Shown: positions 36,474 through 47,955 of the stretch, in pieces
Layout of the letters: each line of letters opens with the position of its first letter
Position numbering within the stretch: the stretch's first letter is position 1
NCBI GenBank assembly: GCA_015345905.1
Contig: JADDTR010000002.1
Location: forward strand, 1,426,001-1,490,000
Reading direction: 5' to 3'
Origin: Aotearoamyces nothofagi
Taxonomy: Eukaryota; Ascomycota; Leotiomycetes; Leotiales; Tympanidaceae
DNA length: 64,000 bases
Program-made: the position numbers and the translations under genes
Notes under the pieces: model-generated
Database searches by the model: none
What the model saw: only the letters and a program-made list of their open reading frames with translations
Told to the model about the DNA's origin: nothing

Positions 36474-37388
36474 TCACAAAAGCATAATGAACCCCGGGTC
36501 CCTGTCATCTCCGAATCCCGCGTACTTGTCATACAGACCCTTCGCTTTGTCTTTATCGACCTTCATGCAATAGAGCACATTAAACAGTACCCTGGATTAA
36601 AGAATAGCTTTCTATAATTGCTAGAAAGGTGAGATTAAGAGTGGGGGAAAACATACATGAACCAAGCAAAAACAAGAAGACCAAGCACTACAGTATGTCC
36701 TCGATGAAACTGCGGCCCATCTTTCGATGGATAAATGAACGCTATATTACCCATTAGCAATCATTCTGCGCAAAACTAACATACTAGATAACCCACCTGC
36801 AACAAACCCGCCACTATTCGCAATAGCAAGCTGCATAGCTGTCGTAGTAGCGCGCTTATAATGACCAGCAGAATTATTCGAGTTCCAAACCAGCACACAT
36901 GGAACGCCACTATACAAACCGACGGCCATTAGGAAGGTCATACCGTATTTCACTCGTGGGTAGGCAATGCCGATGTTAGCTATCACGGCATAACCAACTA
37001 TTGCAGGAAGAAGGGTGAACAACACGACGATGCCACGAACTTTTAGGCGATCGGAGAGGAGAGATATCGCAACTGGCGGAAGTTAGTAAGTTTCAATAAT
37101 GAAAGATTGAGAGCTGGGGCTTACCAGTTCCTACAGCCGCAACCGCATAAGGAATAACAGACCAAAGCTGGGCTTCGTTGGCTGTGTAACCTAGCTCTTT
37201 GACAATGGTAGGAAGCTAGTATTGTGATATTAGATATGATACCTTGCGGGATGAATGAACATACAAAGAGACCAAAGGAGTATAATCCAGCAAGAATAGC
37301 AAAATACGCGGTAGCGCTTAACCACATCCTGAGACTAAAAACTCCACGACCAACTTCGGACCAGTTGAATCTCTCTAGTTCAGGTTGT
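36474..37388 (-). pseudogene. C-terminal half of an MFS transporter (anion:cation symporter/allantoate-permease type)
   Basis: Exons read cleanly from LERFNWSEVGRGVFSLRMWL through LSATAYFAILAGLYSFGLF, IGIAYPRVKYGMTFLMAVGL, NNSAGHYKRATTTAMQLAIA and NSGGFVAG to the normal C-terminus KVDKDKAKGLYDKYAGFGDD, with stop at 36474-36476. These match TM7-12 of Dal5/Tna1-like permeases. The first half of the family (TM1-6) is absent. The most upstream exon begins after an AG acceptor at 37389-37390, and the APH-kinase stop lies 75 bp further upstream. It therefore looks like a truncated gene, although its exons and splice sites remain intact, which suggests a recent break. A short peptide from ATG 37327 is conceivable but would lack half the fold. 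Confidence 0.75.
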
Positions 37389-37463
37389 CTAGAACATTAA
37401 GCCTTTGTTGCATGATCGTAATCAATGGGTGCATCGCTGTAACCGAGTCACAGGAATCAATGT

Positions 37464-38330
37464 TCAAAAATCCCCAAAGAACTTTCTCCTCACCCTCTCC
37501 ATGTCCAGTTCCTCTACCTTTGGCTCCAGAAACTTATCAACCTCCTCTCTCCAAAACTCATTGTACGGATTGACATGCCATGCACTAGTATATTCCCAGT
37601 ATTCTGGCCACCATCCCGCTGTTTCCCAATCAATAATCCCGACAACCTCGTCTCCTCGAACAATAATGTTCATTGTGCTCAAATCCCCATGTGTGAATAT
37701 TGGCTTGCCGCAATATTGGTTATGCCATTCCACGAGCCTGTTCGCGTCGGGCGCATCTTCATTTCCGCCTTCGTAGCCTTCGCGCAGATGTCTGTGGAAG
37801 TCTTGTACAGTATCAAATGGCCCGTGATATGAACTCCCAGAGAGTCGACCATCAAACAATGGTCCGCCTGCGACGTTCGATATGCCTTGGCCCGAAGGAG
37901 GGGGAATGCGCCGCATCTGGTCGACCATGTTCTTAATCTGTGCCAGTATCTTCCCCTTGGATTCTGCACTTCGTTCTAGCCAGTTGTCTCTCAAGATATG
38001 TCCTTGCACCCTCTCCATCAATATATACTTGTATCCTTTCCGTTCAAAGGCGCAGTGCACTTTGGGAACGGGAATCGAGGTGTGCTTGGCGACAAATTGC
38101 ATCGTTGCTGCTTCGGCAGGTTGTTTCAAAGTCCCAACTTTGATGCAGAGGTTCTTCGAAAGCATGAGAACGGGGCCGTGGCGGGGCAGAATACGATTCA
38201 AAAGTCGAAGCGTCGCGAGCACGAAAAACCGTCGAAGGGGAGTGTCGTTGACACTGAGGCTAGGCTTTGATTGGGCGTTTTTGGGCGATGAGACCGGGAG
38301 AATAATGGAATCCCTTTCACTTTCACTCAT
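37464..38330 (-). CDS. APH-family phosphotransferase (aminoglycoside/choline kinase-like)
   Basis: Single-exon 288-residue protein-kinase-fold phosphotransferase. The N-lobe has VLMLSKNLCIKVG and ATMQFVAKHTSIPVPKVHCA, the usual pattern of fungal APH proteins, then YILMERVQGHIL in the hinge. The catalytic loop is THGDLSTMNIIV (HxD...N) and the metal motif is GIIDWETAGWWPEYWEYT (DFG equivalent). It ends DMERVRRKFFGDF. These proteins are abundant in filamentous fungi and their small-molecule or protein substrates are mostly unknown. It lies immediately upstream of, and on the same strand as, the MFS fragment. Confidence 0.9.
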   Translation of the reverse strand: MSESERDSIILPVSSPKNAQSKPSLSVNDTPLRRFFVLATLRLLNRILPRHGPVLMLSKNLCIKVGTLKQPAEAATMQFVAKHTSIPVPKVHCAFERKGYKYILMERVQGHILRDNWLERSAESKGKILAQIKNMVDQMRRIPPPSGQGISNVAGGPLFDGRLSGSSYHGPFDTVQDFHRHLREGYEGGNEDAPDANRLVEWHNQYCGKPIFTHGDLSTMNIIVRGDEVVGIIDWETAGWWPEYWEYTSAWHVNPYNEFWREEVDKFLEPKVEELDMERVRRKFFGDF

Positions 38331-39034
38331 GACTTCGTCTTAGGATGATGGATGCACATATCTCGTAGAGTTGGAGAATTCTTCGTATAAACAGGAACGT
38401 CGTTTGAGGTCGGCCAGCGGCTGAGACAACGAGGCTGGAGAGGCGCTAACTATATTTGGACCAAGTTGCGACTGATTGGTCGTTGCCGCTGTAGTTGCTG
38501 CGTCAACAGTGCTTCGCATTAGGAACATCAAAATCTAGTAGAAACCTTATTAATTTTTATAGTATGCATTTTTACAATACTAAGCTAGAACTTAAGGCTA
38601 TAATTATAAATGGCTTATTACTATAATAACTATAATAGCGTACCTTTTTCAAGTGATTTCCTTGCATCTTAAGAATCGATCGATCCTTTTAGTTTATTTC
38701 GAGGAAAAGTGTAACGGCCGGATCAATGCAAAGGTCGAGTGCTCAGAGGTCAGAGATCAAAGTGTCTATTAGAATCTTAAGCTACAGGTAGGAGGGTCGT
38801 AGGGATTTTGACCCTTTATAGGTTCGGGTCTCAGGGGTTGCCGTTTGGCCCTACGAGTGGTGGTCTCAGGTTGACCCTGGGGTCTATTCCGTCACAAAAA
38901 GATAAACGAAGAAGAATTATATAACCCTTACAAAATCACAAAAAAGTCAAGTCTATCTACTACAATATCAATAAATAATTCAAAGCTAAGCCTGCCGTAT
39001 TCCGCCAGAAACCAGAGAGAAAGTAGCCCATGTT
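38331..39034. other. Intergenic region with AT-rich patch and solo LTR
   Basis: 38530-38650 is strongly AT-rich (ATAACTATAATA-type), resembling decayed, RIP-like repeat DNA. The solo LTR follows. No gene seen. Confidence 0.5.
38710..38896. mobile_element. Solo LTR of an LTR retrotransposon (fossil)
   Basis: A 187 bp element starts TGTAACGG and ends CCGTCACA, imperfect inverted termini with the canonical TG...CA ends of LTRs. It is flanked by a perfect 5-bp target-site duplication AAAAG (38705-38709 and 38897-38901). No internal retroelement sequence remains next to it, so it is a lone LTR left by recombination. The TGTAACGG start is common in fungal Ty3/gypsy LTRs, but the family cannot be proved. 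The intact duplication argues for moderate or young age. Confidence 0.75.
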
Positions 39035-39622
39035 TTACCCAATAGTCTCTCGCCCTGCCAAAAGATCCCAAGTTGGAGCTTTAGACGAGTCGTAGTTTCC
39101 TTTCCCATCAAATCGGTGCTCTGCTTTCTTCTTTTCAACATACCACATTGCTGCGTTCCTAACCGCGTTCCAGTCAACATTGCTGGTACCCAAAGCTTTT
39201 CTATCTGCTTGCAGCGCTGTCAAAGTCTCCTTTACCCAGATAACACAGTTCCATCCTGGCTCCCCATGCTTAATTGGTGTCTTTCGAATAATATCTACGG
39301 CGCGGTCCTTGCGCTCGATTTTCCCGATCATAACTCGAACCAGCAACGCATTGGTGGGTTGGAGATTGATTGTTTGCTCGTCGAATACCCAGCCATCAAT
39401 TCGCTCCTTCGCATGATAGCGTGTTCCTTCTACCATTGCCCCGCTCTTATCAATTTCCACCTTCGGCCCAACTATAAGAGCCCAGTGATAACTGAATTGA
39501 TTGTTAGGAGGAATTGTGGTACATGAATTGGATGTAATATACGTATCTTCTTTGCCAGGCATTGTAGCGCTTCCTCCTCGAGCGTAAAGCGCAATGTACA
39601 GACGGTCCTTGTTTGAAGGCAT
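39035..39622 (-). CDS. Conserved fungal protein of about 195 residues (DUF6914-like)
   Basis: Single exon, 195 residues, no signal peptide or membrane segment. It reads MPSNKDRLYIALYARGGSAT, then FSYHWALIVGPKVE, TRYHAKERIDGWVFDEQ, RVMIGKIERKDRAVDIIRKT and WNCVIWVKETLTALQADRKA. The HWALIVGPK plus GWNCVIWV arrangement (a His early and a Cys later in a small fold) recalls a widespread uncharacterised fungal family, and a papain-like or NlpC-like fold is a speculation only. Function unknown. It lies next to the solo LTR. Confidence 0.8.
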   Translation of the reverse strand: MPSNKDRLYIALYARGGSATMPGKEDTYITSNSCTTIPPNNQFSYHWALIVGPKVEIDKSGAMVEGTRYHAKERIDGWVFDEQTINLQPTNALLVRVMIGKIERKDRAVDIIRKTPIKHGEPGWNCVIWVKETLTALQADRKALGTSNVDWNAVRNAAMWYVEKKKAEHRFDGKGNYDSSKAPTWDLLAGRETIG

Positions 39623-40738
39623 GTTGGAAGATTTGATATCAAGGGGTTGTTTGCGCTAAGAGAGCGGAGAGGAATTGCACTTTGGGAAAGGCTAGAAGCG
39701 GAGATAGAAAGTAGTGAGTCTAAGAATTGTAGTTCGCTGTAGATAGGATAGCCATGAAGCTTACTTATACAGTTGAGTACTCTTCCCAGAAATAGCCCGT
39801 TTTTTGAGAAACCCCGTGGCGGCTACTAGCCGCTGAAGAGGAGTTTCAAAAGGCTGGAGGCTCCTAGAATATCATAACTTGGTGTAGGGAACTAAAAATA
39901 GAACAACCCAACATAACTTTGAAACACCAACAAGCTTTATCAGCAACCCGATTTTTAACGACTACGTAAGGCGGAAGGACTAGGTCGAGGTCGAGGTCGA
40001 AGCCGAGCCACGCAACCGCGCGCCAGATAAAATTGTGCCCAGCAGAGGGTCAAGTTTGGGATCCTTGGGAGCCTTTTTGGGCTTCCTAGAGATCATTGCT
40101 AAACTGGACAAAAATGAACAGAAAAAGCCCTAGCCTATATCTAGCCTGGTTGGCTATCAAATGCGTGAGTGAGTAGTGGGTACTATTCAGGTTGCTCAGA
40201 CTGCTCAGACTGCTCAGGTAAGCTGAGTGAGGAGAGGGGTGAGGTTGAGGTGAGCCGAGGGTGACGATCAGCTACCTCGATATACCTTTCCTTGGTATTA
40301 CTTATGTCATCCTTGTTGTCATCGCCGGGCATTGAGGTATGCACGATGACAGTGTAAAGGCTATACAATGTATATTCTGGAGTATAGGACAGAAGGCGAA
40401 GATGGTGATGAGGGCAAAGAGGACGAAGAACGAGTTGGGCATTATATTGGGACATAGAGGTACTAGCATGCTTACATAAACCCCCTTGAACTGTACGACC
40501 CCAGCGGCCAGCATGCGGGGTAGCCCTGAGTCCTGCACGTGACCTGGAAGCATCGGGGCTTCTTCTGTCGCCGACCTGGACAAAGCGGCGGCAAATCAAT
40601 TACCGACCTCTCCACTGTCGCTCTCTAACTCGGGCCTGTGCATGCCGAAAACTACCGAGCGACATTCATAACGCAGCCATTTCGCCCGGCGGCCTGACCT
40701 GTCAGTCTCTCAGCCTCGCAGCCTTGTATGCCAACACC
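39623..40738. other. Intergenic region
   Basis: Contains a hairpin GCGGCT-ACT-AGCCGC at about 39826-39840 and CTCAGACTG trinucleotide-like repeats at 40190-40218. Leftward open frames at 40183-40599 look like chance. Serves as promoter for both divergent flanking genes. Confidence 0.45.
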
Positions 40739-41764
40739 ATGTCGAAGCTCTCACCAGCCCTGAAGGCGTCTATCAGCGCCTCTTTTGCGAGGCCTGGGAC
40801 GGTACCGGCACCGGCACATATCCGCGCGGTGTACGAGAACATCGCCCACGAGGCAGCTGCGAAAGACGTCGGATTGTCGTCATGGCTGACCATATCGGTG
40901 CGTAGACTCAGCGTGCGGAATCGAGCCAGCACCTAATTGAAGCATAGACAGCGGCAACGATAACGATGAATTCGCCGGAGTCGTTGACACACCTGCACCG
41001 GTTAGCGACTGGTGCGAAGGACAAGGCGCATGCTGTGCACGCAGCAGAACTGATGCGTGAAGTCGGGCTGAAGTGCATCAGCTTCAATGGGGTATGTGAC
41101 CCGGAGACTCCGTTCATCAGACGCCTGCTAAATCTGTTATGCTGTGGATGTAGATACCAAGAACTATTAATTGTTTGGGTGCTTTCAAAGCCAGCTTGCC
41201 CAGTGACGTTGCCAGTTCATTATCGACGACGCCAACACGGTACGCGCAGCTAACTCTCGTGACCAACTGCAGAATATACTAATATCCATCCCCTCTAGCC
41301 AGCCGTCCGTCTCCAATATCGAGGAGATTATATCCCGAGGAAAGGCGCTCTGGGATTCGCTCTATCATCCATTCGAGGTCAAACTGTACTCCAAGCTCGC
41401 CGACTCCCACCCCGATCTGCCCGTCCACATCCTGAACTGCCATTACGGCTCCCTCCTTTCCGATTTCCCCAAGCCAGCTAACAGTGCAAAGGTCGGAAGG
41501 GTTCTGACGTCTGTTGTGGCTATTTCCTGCTTGCGGGCTCAGACGGGTGTTGGACCCCAGGTTACATCGCATGTTTTTGGCCTGCGGAAGGCTTTTGAGG
41601 ATGGCACCTTTAAGGCTGAAGGCGAGCAGGAAGTTAAGGGCGGAGAATGGTTGGCGAGTGATGAGGGCAATTTGTGGATTTTGAAGAGCGTGGATAGTAT
41701 TGTTGAGGCGATTGGCGGTGGGAAAGGAACGACGTTTGCGCCGGGCCTTGGGGCAAAGCTTTAA
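40739..41764 (+). CDS. AhpD-like superfamily protein, conserved fungal
   Basis: Four exons encode about 250 residues. ATG 40739 gives [20 protein letters not shown]. Splices that keep the frame give [27 protein letters not shown], then [30 protein letters not shown] and [14 protein letters not shown]. The last exon contains [34 protein letters not shown] and [13 protein letters not shown], and ends [10 protein letters not shown]. Helical repeats of this type are annotated as AhpD-like in many fungi; the classical CxxC of AhpD is not evident, so peroxidase activity is not implied. Probably mitochondrial or cytosolic; its role is unknown. Confidence 0.75.
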
Positions 41765-42087
41765 TTTTGGATAGGTTTCCTATCAAGCTTTTGGAAATGG
41801 CTAAAGGATAGTTCATTATAGATTATATAGATATATATGCCATTGAATATCGCCGCAGGTCGCTGCTCGACATGTCTCCATTCCTTCATTGAACGTACTG
41901 TACTAAAGAACTCGGCCTCGCATTAATTGACACTCACCCTTCCCGAGATAATGATAGGCTAGACGCTCGACACTGCGTTTAAATAACATAATTTTTTGAC
42001 AATCTAAATAAATCTACTTAATGACATCGGTCCTGATCCTACTTTACCAGAAACTCCACAGATGCTAAGCAAAGATCTTTTAAAACT
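41765..42087. other. Intergenic spacer, convergent gene ends
   Basis: 3' ends of the AhpD-like and SCOT genes face each other. AT-rich, nothing else seen. Confidence 0.5.
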
Positions 42088-43891
42088 CTATTCCATACTT
42101 TTTACCACATCCGCAACTGTAAAACTCGCATCGGTCTTTTTCTTCACCTCTTCAATATCGACACCTGCGGCCAATTCCGTAAGCGTAAGTCCACCCTGAA
42201 CTCGATCGACCTCGAAGACACAAAGATCCGTAATGATCGTGCTGACGCATCGAGCCCCGGTCAAAGGCAGCGAACATTGCTGGACGATCTTCGAAGTCCC
42301 GTCTTTCGCAACATGGTCGGTCGCCACAACGATCTTGGTCTCATCTGGGTTTGAGATCAGATCCATGGCGCCGCCCATGCCTTTGAACACCTTTCCTGGG
42401 ATCATGTAGTTTGCGAGATCGCCGTTCGCGCTGACTTGGAGGGCGCCGAGGATGGACACGTCGATGTGGCCGCCGCGGATCATGCCGAAGGACTCGGAGC
42501 TGTCGAAGGTCGACGCGCCGGGTAGGAGAGTGACGGTTTCTTTTCCGGCGTTTATGATGTCCGCATCGACCTGGTCTTTGGTTGGGTATGGTCCCATGCC
42601 GAGAATACCGTTTTCTGAGTGGATCCAGACTTTCGTCTCGGGCGATAGGAAGGATGGAGCGAGGGTTGGCATTCCGACTCCGAGATTTACATAGAATCCA
42701 TTTTTGAGTTCTTTTGCGGCCCGCTTGGCAATCTTTTCTCTTCTAATAATGGCTGCACTCTTGGAACCTGCACTGTCTGCACCCTCAGTTGCTCGGAGTT
42801 TCACATTCTCAATCATCTTTTCTTCCGTGGCGGGTACAATGCGATCGACGTAGATCCCAGGAAGGTGGATGTCGTTTGCATCAATAGCTCCCACTGGGAC
42901 TATGTTTTCTGCTTCAACTATAGTCAACTTGGCGGCTTTTGCCATTATTTGTCCAAACGCCTTTGTAGTGTACCTGTTCAAAGTCAAAATCACGTTGAGG
43001 ATACATCAGTCACTAGATGATCTTACCTGAACTGGCAATTGCCAGCCTCGTCAACCTTCCATGCTCTTAGAATAGCTACATCTCCATGCAGTGCAGTCTC
43101 CATCACGAAAGATTTTCCATTGAATTCTCTTGTTTCCCTAGGTTTTCCGGATTCGAGAACCTCGGATTTGCCCGTCTTCTCATTTACCGGGCCAAGACGG
43201 ACTGGAATCTCACCAGTCTGTATTAATGTAGCTGAATATAAGTGTTAATTAAATTTAAGTTAGGCCGATTACAGTGGGCGATAATTTCTAACTTACAAAC
43301 TCCGGTTGGGGTAAAGAATGCTGGGATACCTGCGCCAGCTGCTCGAATTCTTTCTGCAAGAGTCCCTTGCGGACAGAGCTCAATCGCGATCTTTCCAGTA
43401 AGGTAGTCATGTTCCAATATCTTGTTATTTCCAAGGTAAGACAGAATCAGCCTGTTCACCTGACCTGACTGAGTGAGTGGTGAGAGCCCTCCCACGCCGG
43501 AGGCCCCGGCATTGTTTGAAACTGCCGTCAATGAATGCAAAGACTCAATGCCTCTTCGATGAATAGCCGCAATAATGGTCTCACTCGTACCACATAGCCC
43601 AAAACCTGCACTTAGAATGGTTGAGCCGCTTTCAAGATCCGCGACTGCATCATCTGCATTCTTGTATAACTTTGACAAGTTGTGCCGATCTACGGTGACT
43701 AGCTCGGGTTTAACCTTTGGGGCCTTTGGCACATTCCTACTCAGGGTTTGGAGACAACGGACGCAGCTTAATCTTGAACTGTATTGTATCGTGATGCGTG
43801 ACACGCTGGGAGCTTTGCAATGGGACTCCCTGATGAGGCCATCGCGGGCAGAAATGCTAAGACCCACAAGGGCTCTACGCGCAGTAGCCAT
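42088..43891 (-). CDS. Succinyl-CoA:3-oxoacid CoA-transferase, mitochondrial (SCOT)
   Basis: Transfers CoA from succinyl-CoA (or acetyl-CoA) to acetoacetate or related acids. Exons are 43297-43891, 43027-43231 and 42088-42973, with phases consistent; about 561 residues. The N-terminus (about 50 residues, Arg/Ser-rich, few acids) is a mitochondrial presequence. The alpha domain has ILSAGFGLCGTSETIIAAI, VSNNAGASGVGGLSPL and GIPAFFTPTGVSTLIQTGEI. The beta domain has YVNLGVGMPTLAPSF and the catalytic-Glu motif WIHSENGILGMGPYP, then FDSSESFGMIRGGHIDVSIL and GKVFKGMGGAMDL. The two-domain fusion and length match eukaryotic SCOT; fungal CoaT enzymes that detoxify propionyl-CoA belong to a different family. 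Confidence 0.95.
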
Positions 43892-45284
43892 GACGGTAAA
43901 AGTACAATATCAAAACCAAAGAGAAAGAGGGTGCAGAGTAGCAATTGGTGGTAAAACACTGGTATATGTGTTTAAACTCGGTCGACTCGGTTGTTGAACT
44001 AACGTCATATGATATGATGTTGATGCCGCAGATCGGGTATTCTTTTATTGCCGAGCTTCTTCTCGCCAATATTCGGTTTGTCGGCAAGACACCTTCACGC
44101 CTGCTACGTACCAATAAGCTCTCAATCTTTATATTTGTGGCCGACTGGCGACTGTTATGAAATGATATAAGAATCATAGATATAATAATTACCCACTAGG
44201 AAAATAATTTCTTCGTAGTTTAGATTCCTGCCATGGCGACAGAAACACAACCGGCGCTACTTGTTGGTCTGGGTGAGTGTCCAGATTTGCTTGATACAGA
44301 GAGTTCTAAAGGCTAATTTTGATCTCAGAGGTTCTGCTGTCTCCATAGAGGCCTGCTGCACCCATCCTCCTGATTAGACAGAATAGTTTGGCAATATTCG
44401 TACTGCTGTTTTCTGTGAACTGACCCATGACTTTAAAGACGCGTGCAAATCCAATCAACCAGACAGCCAATGCTGCGAGCGCTATATAAACTCGCAACTA
44501 GACACGGTAAATATTGCAATATATTTTAATCGCCATATTCTAAATGATATGGTGATTTAGGTCGTTTTAGTGCACATGTACTCCGACGGAGCTAAGGTGC
44601 CGTGCCGGCTTAAGATTTGGATATACTAATGCTTCCAACGGGATCATGAGAGTTGGCCTGATGAAAGGATTTCTGGAAAGGATTAGGTCCGAATGTGGTT
44701 CGCAGTGTATACATGAGTGAGTCTCGTCTTGGCACTATGCTGAATTTTTGCTAACTAAATAGACGATTTATAGATCGCTTTGTAGGCCACGGCTGTCTCT
44801 TTTATTTAGGCTGGGTCGTTCAATAGTCTGAGATACCTTCTTTCGAGTATACTGCAGCAAAGAGTCAGCTCCTATCACTCAACTTGAAAGATGGGGTGCT
44901 GGCCCATGTTATAAGCTTCCCTGGCTGCTAACACAGCGGCAAGGACCGTTTCAGCACCAGCAGATGCCCCCTAAAGTAGGGTGCAAGGTGCAATAGCTAC
45001 CAATGGAAAGAGGTAGGCAATCCCTTAAACCACCTTGTTGAAAATTCTATTCCATTGTTTATTCGCGGCTCGCAGAACTCAAATCGCGAAAAACGCAATG
45101 TTGTCACGGGTAAATGAAGGGTCCAGAATGCTGCTACCCGGCTAGGACGATTTGGGCGCTAGCGTGTAATCATGCGAATCTCCATCTAGATCTTCTGCGT
45201 CCTGCATTGGGCACGTGTTGGACCGGGCATCTGCATACATTCTATATTCGCACACGGCGACTTTTAATGGCTTTGTTGTGAGGC
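43892..45284. other. Intergenic region, 1.4 kb
   Basis: No gene I can defend. A short start-like exon (ATG 44233, MATETQPALLVGLG then GTGAGT) has no supported continuation. A leftward open stretch at 44306-44497 after an AG acceptor has no ATG and may be a remnant. Confidence 0.4.
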
Positions 45285-47820
45285 ATGGATGAGGGGGATA
45301 CCCCAGCACCCCCAATAGGGGGCAGCAATGCGCATCACTCCAAGCAAGCAGCTTGTCTGACGTGCAGGCGGAGCAAAACAAAATGCCATCGCAACCCCGG
45401 CAGCTCTAAATGCAGAAGATGCTTCCAGGCAGATATTATATGCGTAGTCCCCGAGTATCACGTTGGGAGACAAAGGGGGACGAAGAAGTAAGCAGTGTTT
45501 ATCCCCTTTTGACCAACCTGCCAGCTTACATTTTCCCTTAGCAAACGTTCTACTTTGGATAGAGCAGTACTGCGGATAGAACAGGCCATCGAGCAGTCAA
45601 AGTTCAACGATGTAGGAATAGAGGACAGCCAGACTGCTCTGCGGTTACAAGAGCTGTTGGGCCGGACTCAAAGCATTGCGCCTCGAGAATCGATATCGAG
45701 AGATCTCATCTCAGCTGTACTGGCTATGGCGCCTTCCACCCATCAAGACTTCGAATTGGGGCATGATCACGTGACTGTCGACACAACAACAAGCACACCG
45801 TTTTCCCGCCAACATGATACCAGCGACACTTTTGCACTAGATGATGCTGAAAATCCTTTACAACTTCTCGCCCATGCTTCAGATCTGTCGTCTTCTTCGT
45901 CCCGACGGCGGTCGGCACCAGTCGATATATCTTCGTCATATATGTCTTCTTATGCAGGTCTTGCTAAAGAAAAAGACGAAAACGCAGATCTTCGAGTATT
46001 TTTTGGACCATTCACTCCACTATTAGATGTTGGTGAAGATATTGACCCATTAGATATGGGATTCGTCACGCGCAGTGAGACTGACGTACTATTCAACTTG
46101 TATGGCTTTTCACACTATTTTTGATATTGACTACTGATTCACATATAATAGCTTTTACAGGAATCTTTCTCATACCCGGTGGGGGCTAGATCCTACCATC
46201 CATACAGCCGATTTCGTCCGCTCACGATCTGCATTCCTTTTCACGTCAATTTTGGCTGCCTCGTCACTCTTCATATCATCAACTGCAGCGCTTTCGAAGA
46301 GGCTCTCTATGCATACTAAAAATCTAGCACGCCGTGTAATTGCAAACCGTAATCGTTCTCCAGAGATTGTCCTGGCATTTATGGTTAATATACCCTGGAT
46401 GTCGCCAGGCAAACACTGGGCAGATGATGAGACCTGCTCATACATGGCCATGGCGCTCACTATTGCAATTGATTTATCACTAAATAAGCTTATTGTGCCC
46501 TCTCCGAACGCGCCAAATGGCATTCCGGAAAATATAGCCAAGTCTGATTGTATCACACCAGAAAAAGCTTTGTCTTTAGATGGCTTTGAAGATGTTGACC
46601 CCTCGTCAGTCTGGGGTCAGCGCTTGCTCCGAAGTAGAGAGAGAATCTGGCTCTCACTCTTTGTACTTGATAGAGGGTTTGTCCTCTGCTTATTCCTTTT
46701 GTTTACCCCGCTAATTTTCCGACACAGTGTTGGCTTGGCACGAGGGAGGAGCTTTACAGTGCCAATGACCCCGTTGATTGAAATTTGCGATAACTGGCAT
46801 ATTTCTGACCTTGCAGATACTTGGGATGGGTCTATTATCTCGTCCGCTGTGATGAGAAGAGATCTCGTAAGTCGAACCTATAATTAACTTTTGCTAAATG
46901 TGGTCTACTAACCCTGTTAATTGATAGGCTAGCTTGATATCAAGTATAAAGACTACTTGTGACGCCGACAGCTCCAATTCCATTGATGGACACATTGTCG
47001 TGCAATCGTATGTCAACCCTACAGCGCTACCTAGACTCACTCTCTTATATTTGCATCAGGATCAAGGATATGATTGAAAATTTCTTCGATCGATGGTATG
47101 CAACGTGGACGTTCAATATTGAAGGAAGTAAACGTAGGTCGCTTTGCACTTTATATTCAGCGTCCCTAAAGCTAAAGTCGACCCACAGAGCATCATCTTC
47201 CACCATATGTCGAAATTTTAGTCACCCATACCAGGCTCTCTACATATAGTAGCGTAATTAATCATTCGTCAGCTCCGATAGAAGTGAAGCGTTTCTTTCA
47301 CACGGCAGGGCTATCCGCCGCTTTAAACGTCATGCGCGTAGCGGTCCAAGGCGAACGCGAACTTAAATCGATTCCAAATAACACTGCCATTATGATTACG
47401 TTTTCAGCTTGCTTTGCTCTCCTACTCAGCATGATGGCAACTGACAACACGTCGAGCCTAGCACCAAGCGTCAGGATCCTTATCCAGGAGACTGCAGATG
47501 TCCTAGAAAGGATTGGAACGACACCATGCCACCGCAAGGGCACATCGGCATTATATGGAAGACACTTACGCGCAGTCGTCGGAAATCTTCGGTTGAACCA
47601 GTCAAGAGAAGGCCAGCTTAAGACTGAAAATACGACACTAAATACTAGACAAGATGTAGAATTCGAGCCGCTGCTTTTTTCGGCGATGTCAGACCGACAA
47701 ATCGTAGATGCTGTAACAAATGCCGGAGACAAACTTGACACCTATCTACCCAATTTTCAGATCGACGACAGTACTGGGTTGAATTGGCTAGACTGGTTTA
47801 GTTTAGATGCTACTGCGTAA
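45285..47820 (+). CDS. Zn2Cys6 transcription factor
   Basis: Nuclear regulator with an N-terminal binuclear zinc cluster: CLTCRRSKTKC, then nine residues, then CRRC and six residues to the final Cys (about residues 24-53), followed by a basic linker GRQRGTKK. ATG 45285 is the first in frame. Further exons give a coiled linker (LDRAVLRIEQAIEQS), a Ser-rich region, and a fungal TF-like domain: FVRSRSAFLFTSILAASSLF, LAFMVNIPWMSPGKHWADDE, MALTIAIDLSLNKL, SRERIWLSLFVLDRG and, in the last exon, FHTAGLSAALNVMRVAVQGE. Several short introns (about 45490-45540, 46100-46160, 46685-46730, 46868-46930, 47000-47070, 47140-47275) fit GT-AG rules but were not all resolved. It is convergent with the PTH11-like gene. 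Target unknown. Confidence 0.82.
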
Positions 47821-47955
47821 TATTGTAACCATAGTCTTAGACTAATGTGATCCCCTCTCCAAGATGATCAGTCACCAACATTGCTTCTTAAGTGTAATTA
47901 TTAATATTAAAAAATACGTTATGACGGACTCTAGTCCTCTAACATCATATCCGAA

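Noticed and set aside
40183-40599. Two leftward ORFs upstream of the AhpD-like gene
   Set aside because: Overlap each other in different frames and have no recognisable domain.
44306-44497. Leftward frame LRVYIALAALAVWLIGFARV... after an AG acceptor
   Set aside because: No ATG and no upstream exon found. Could be a remnant but too short to support.
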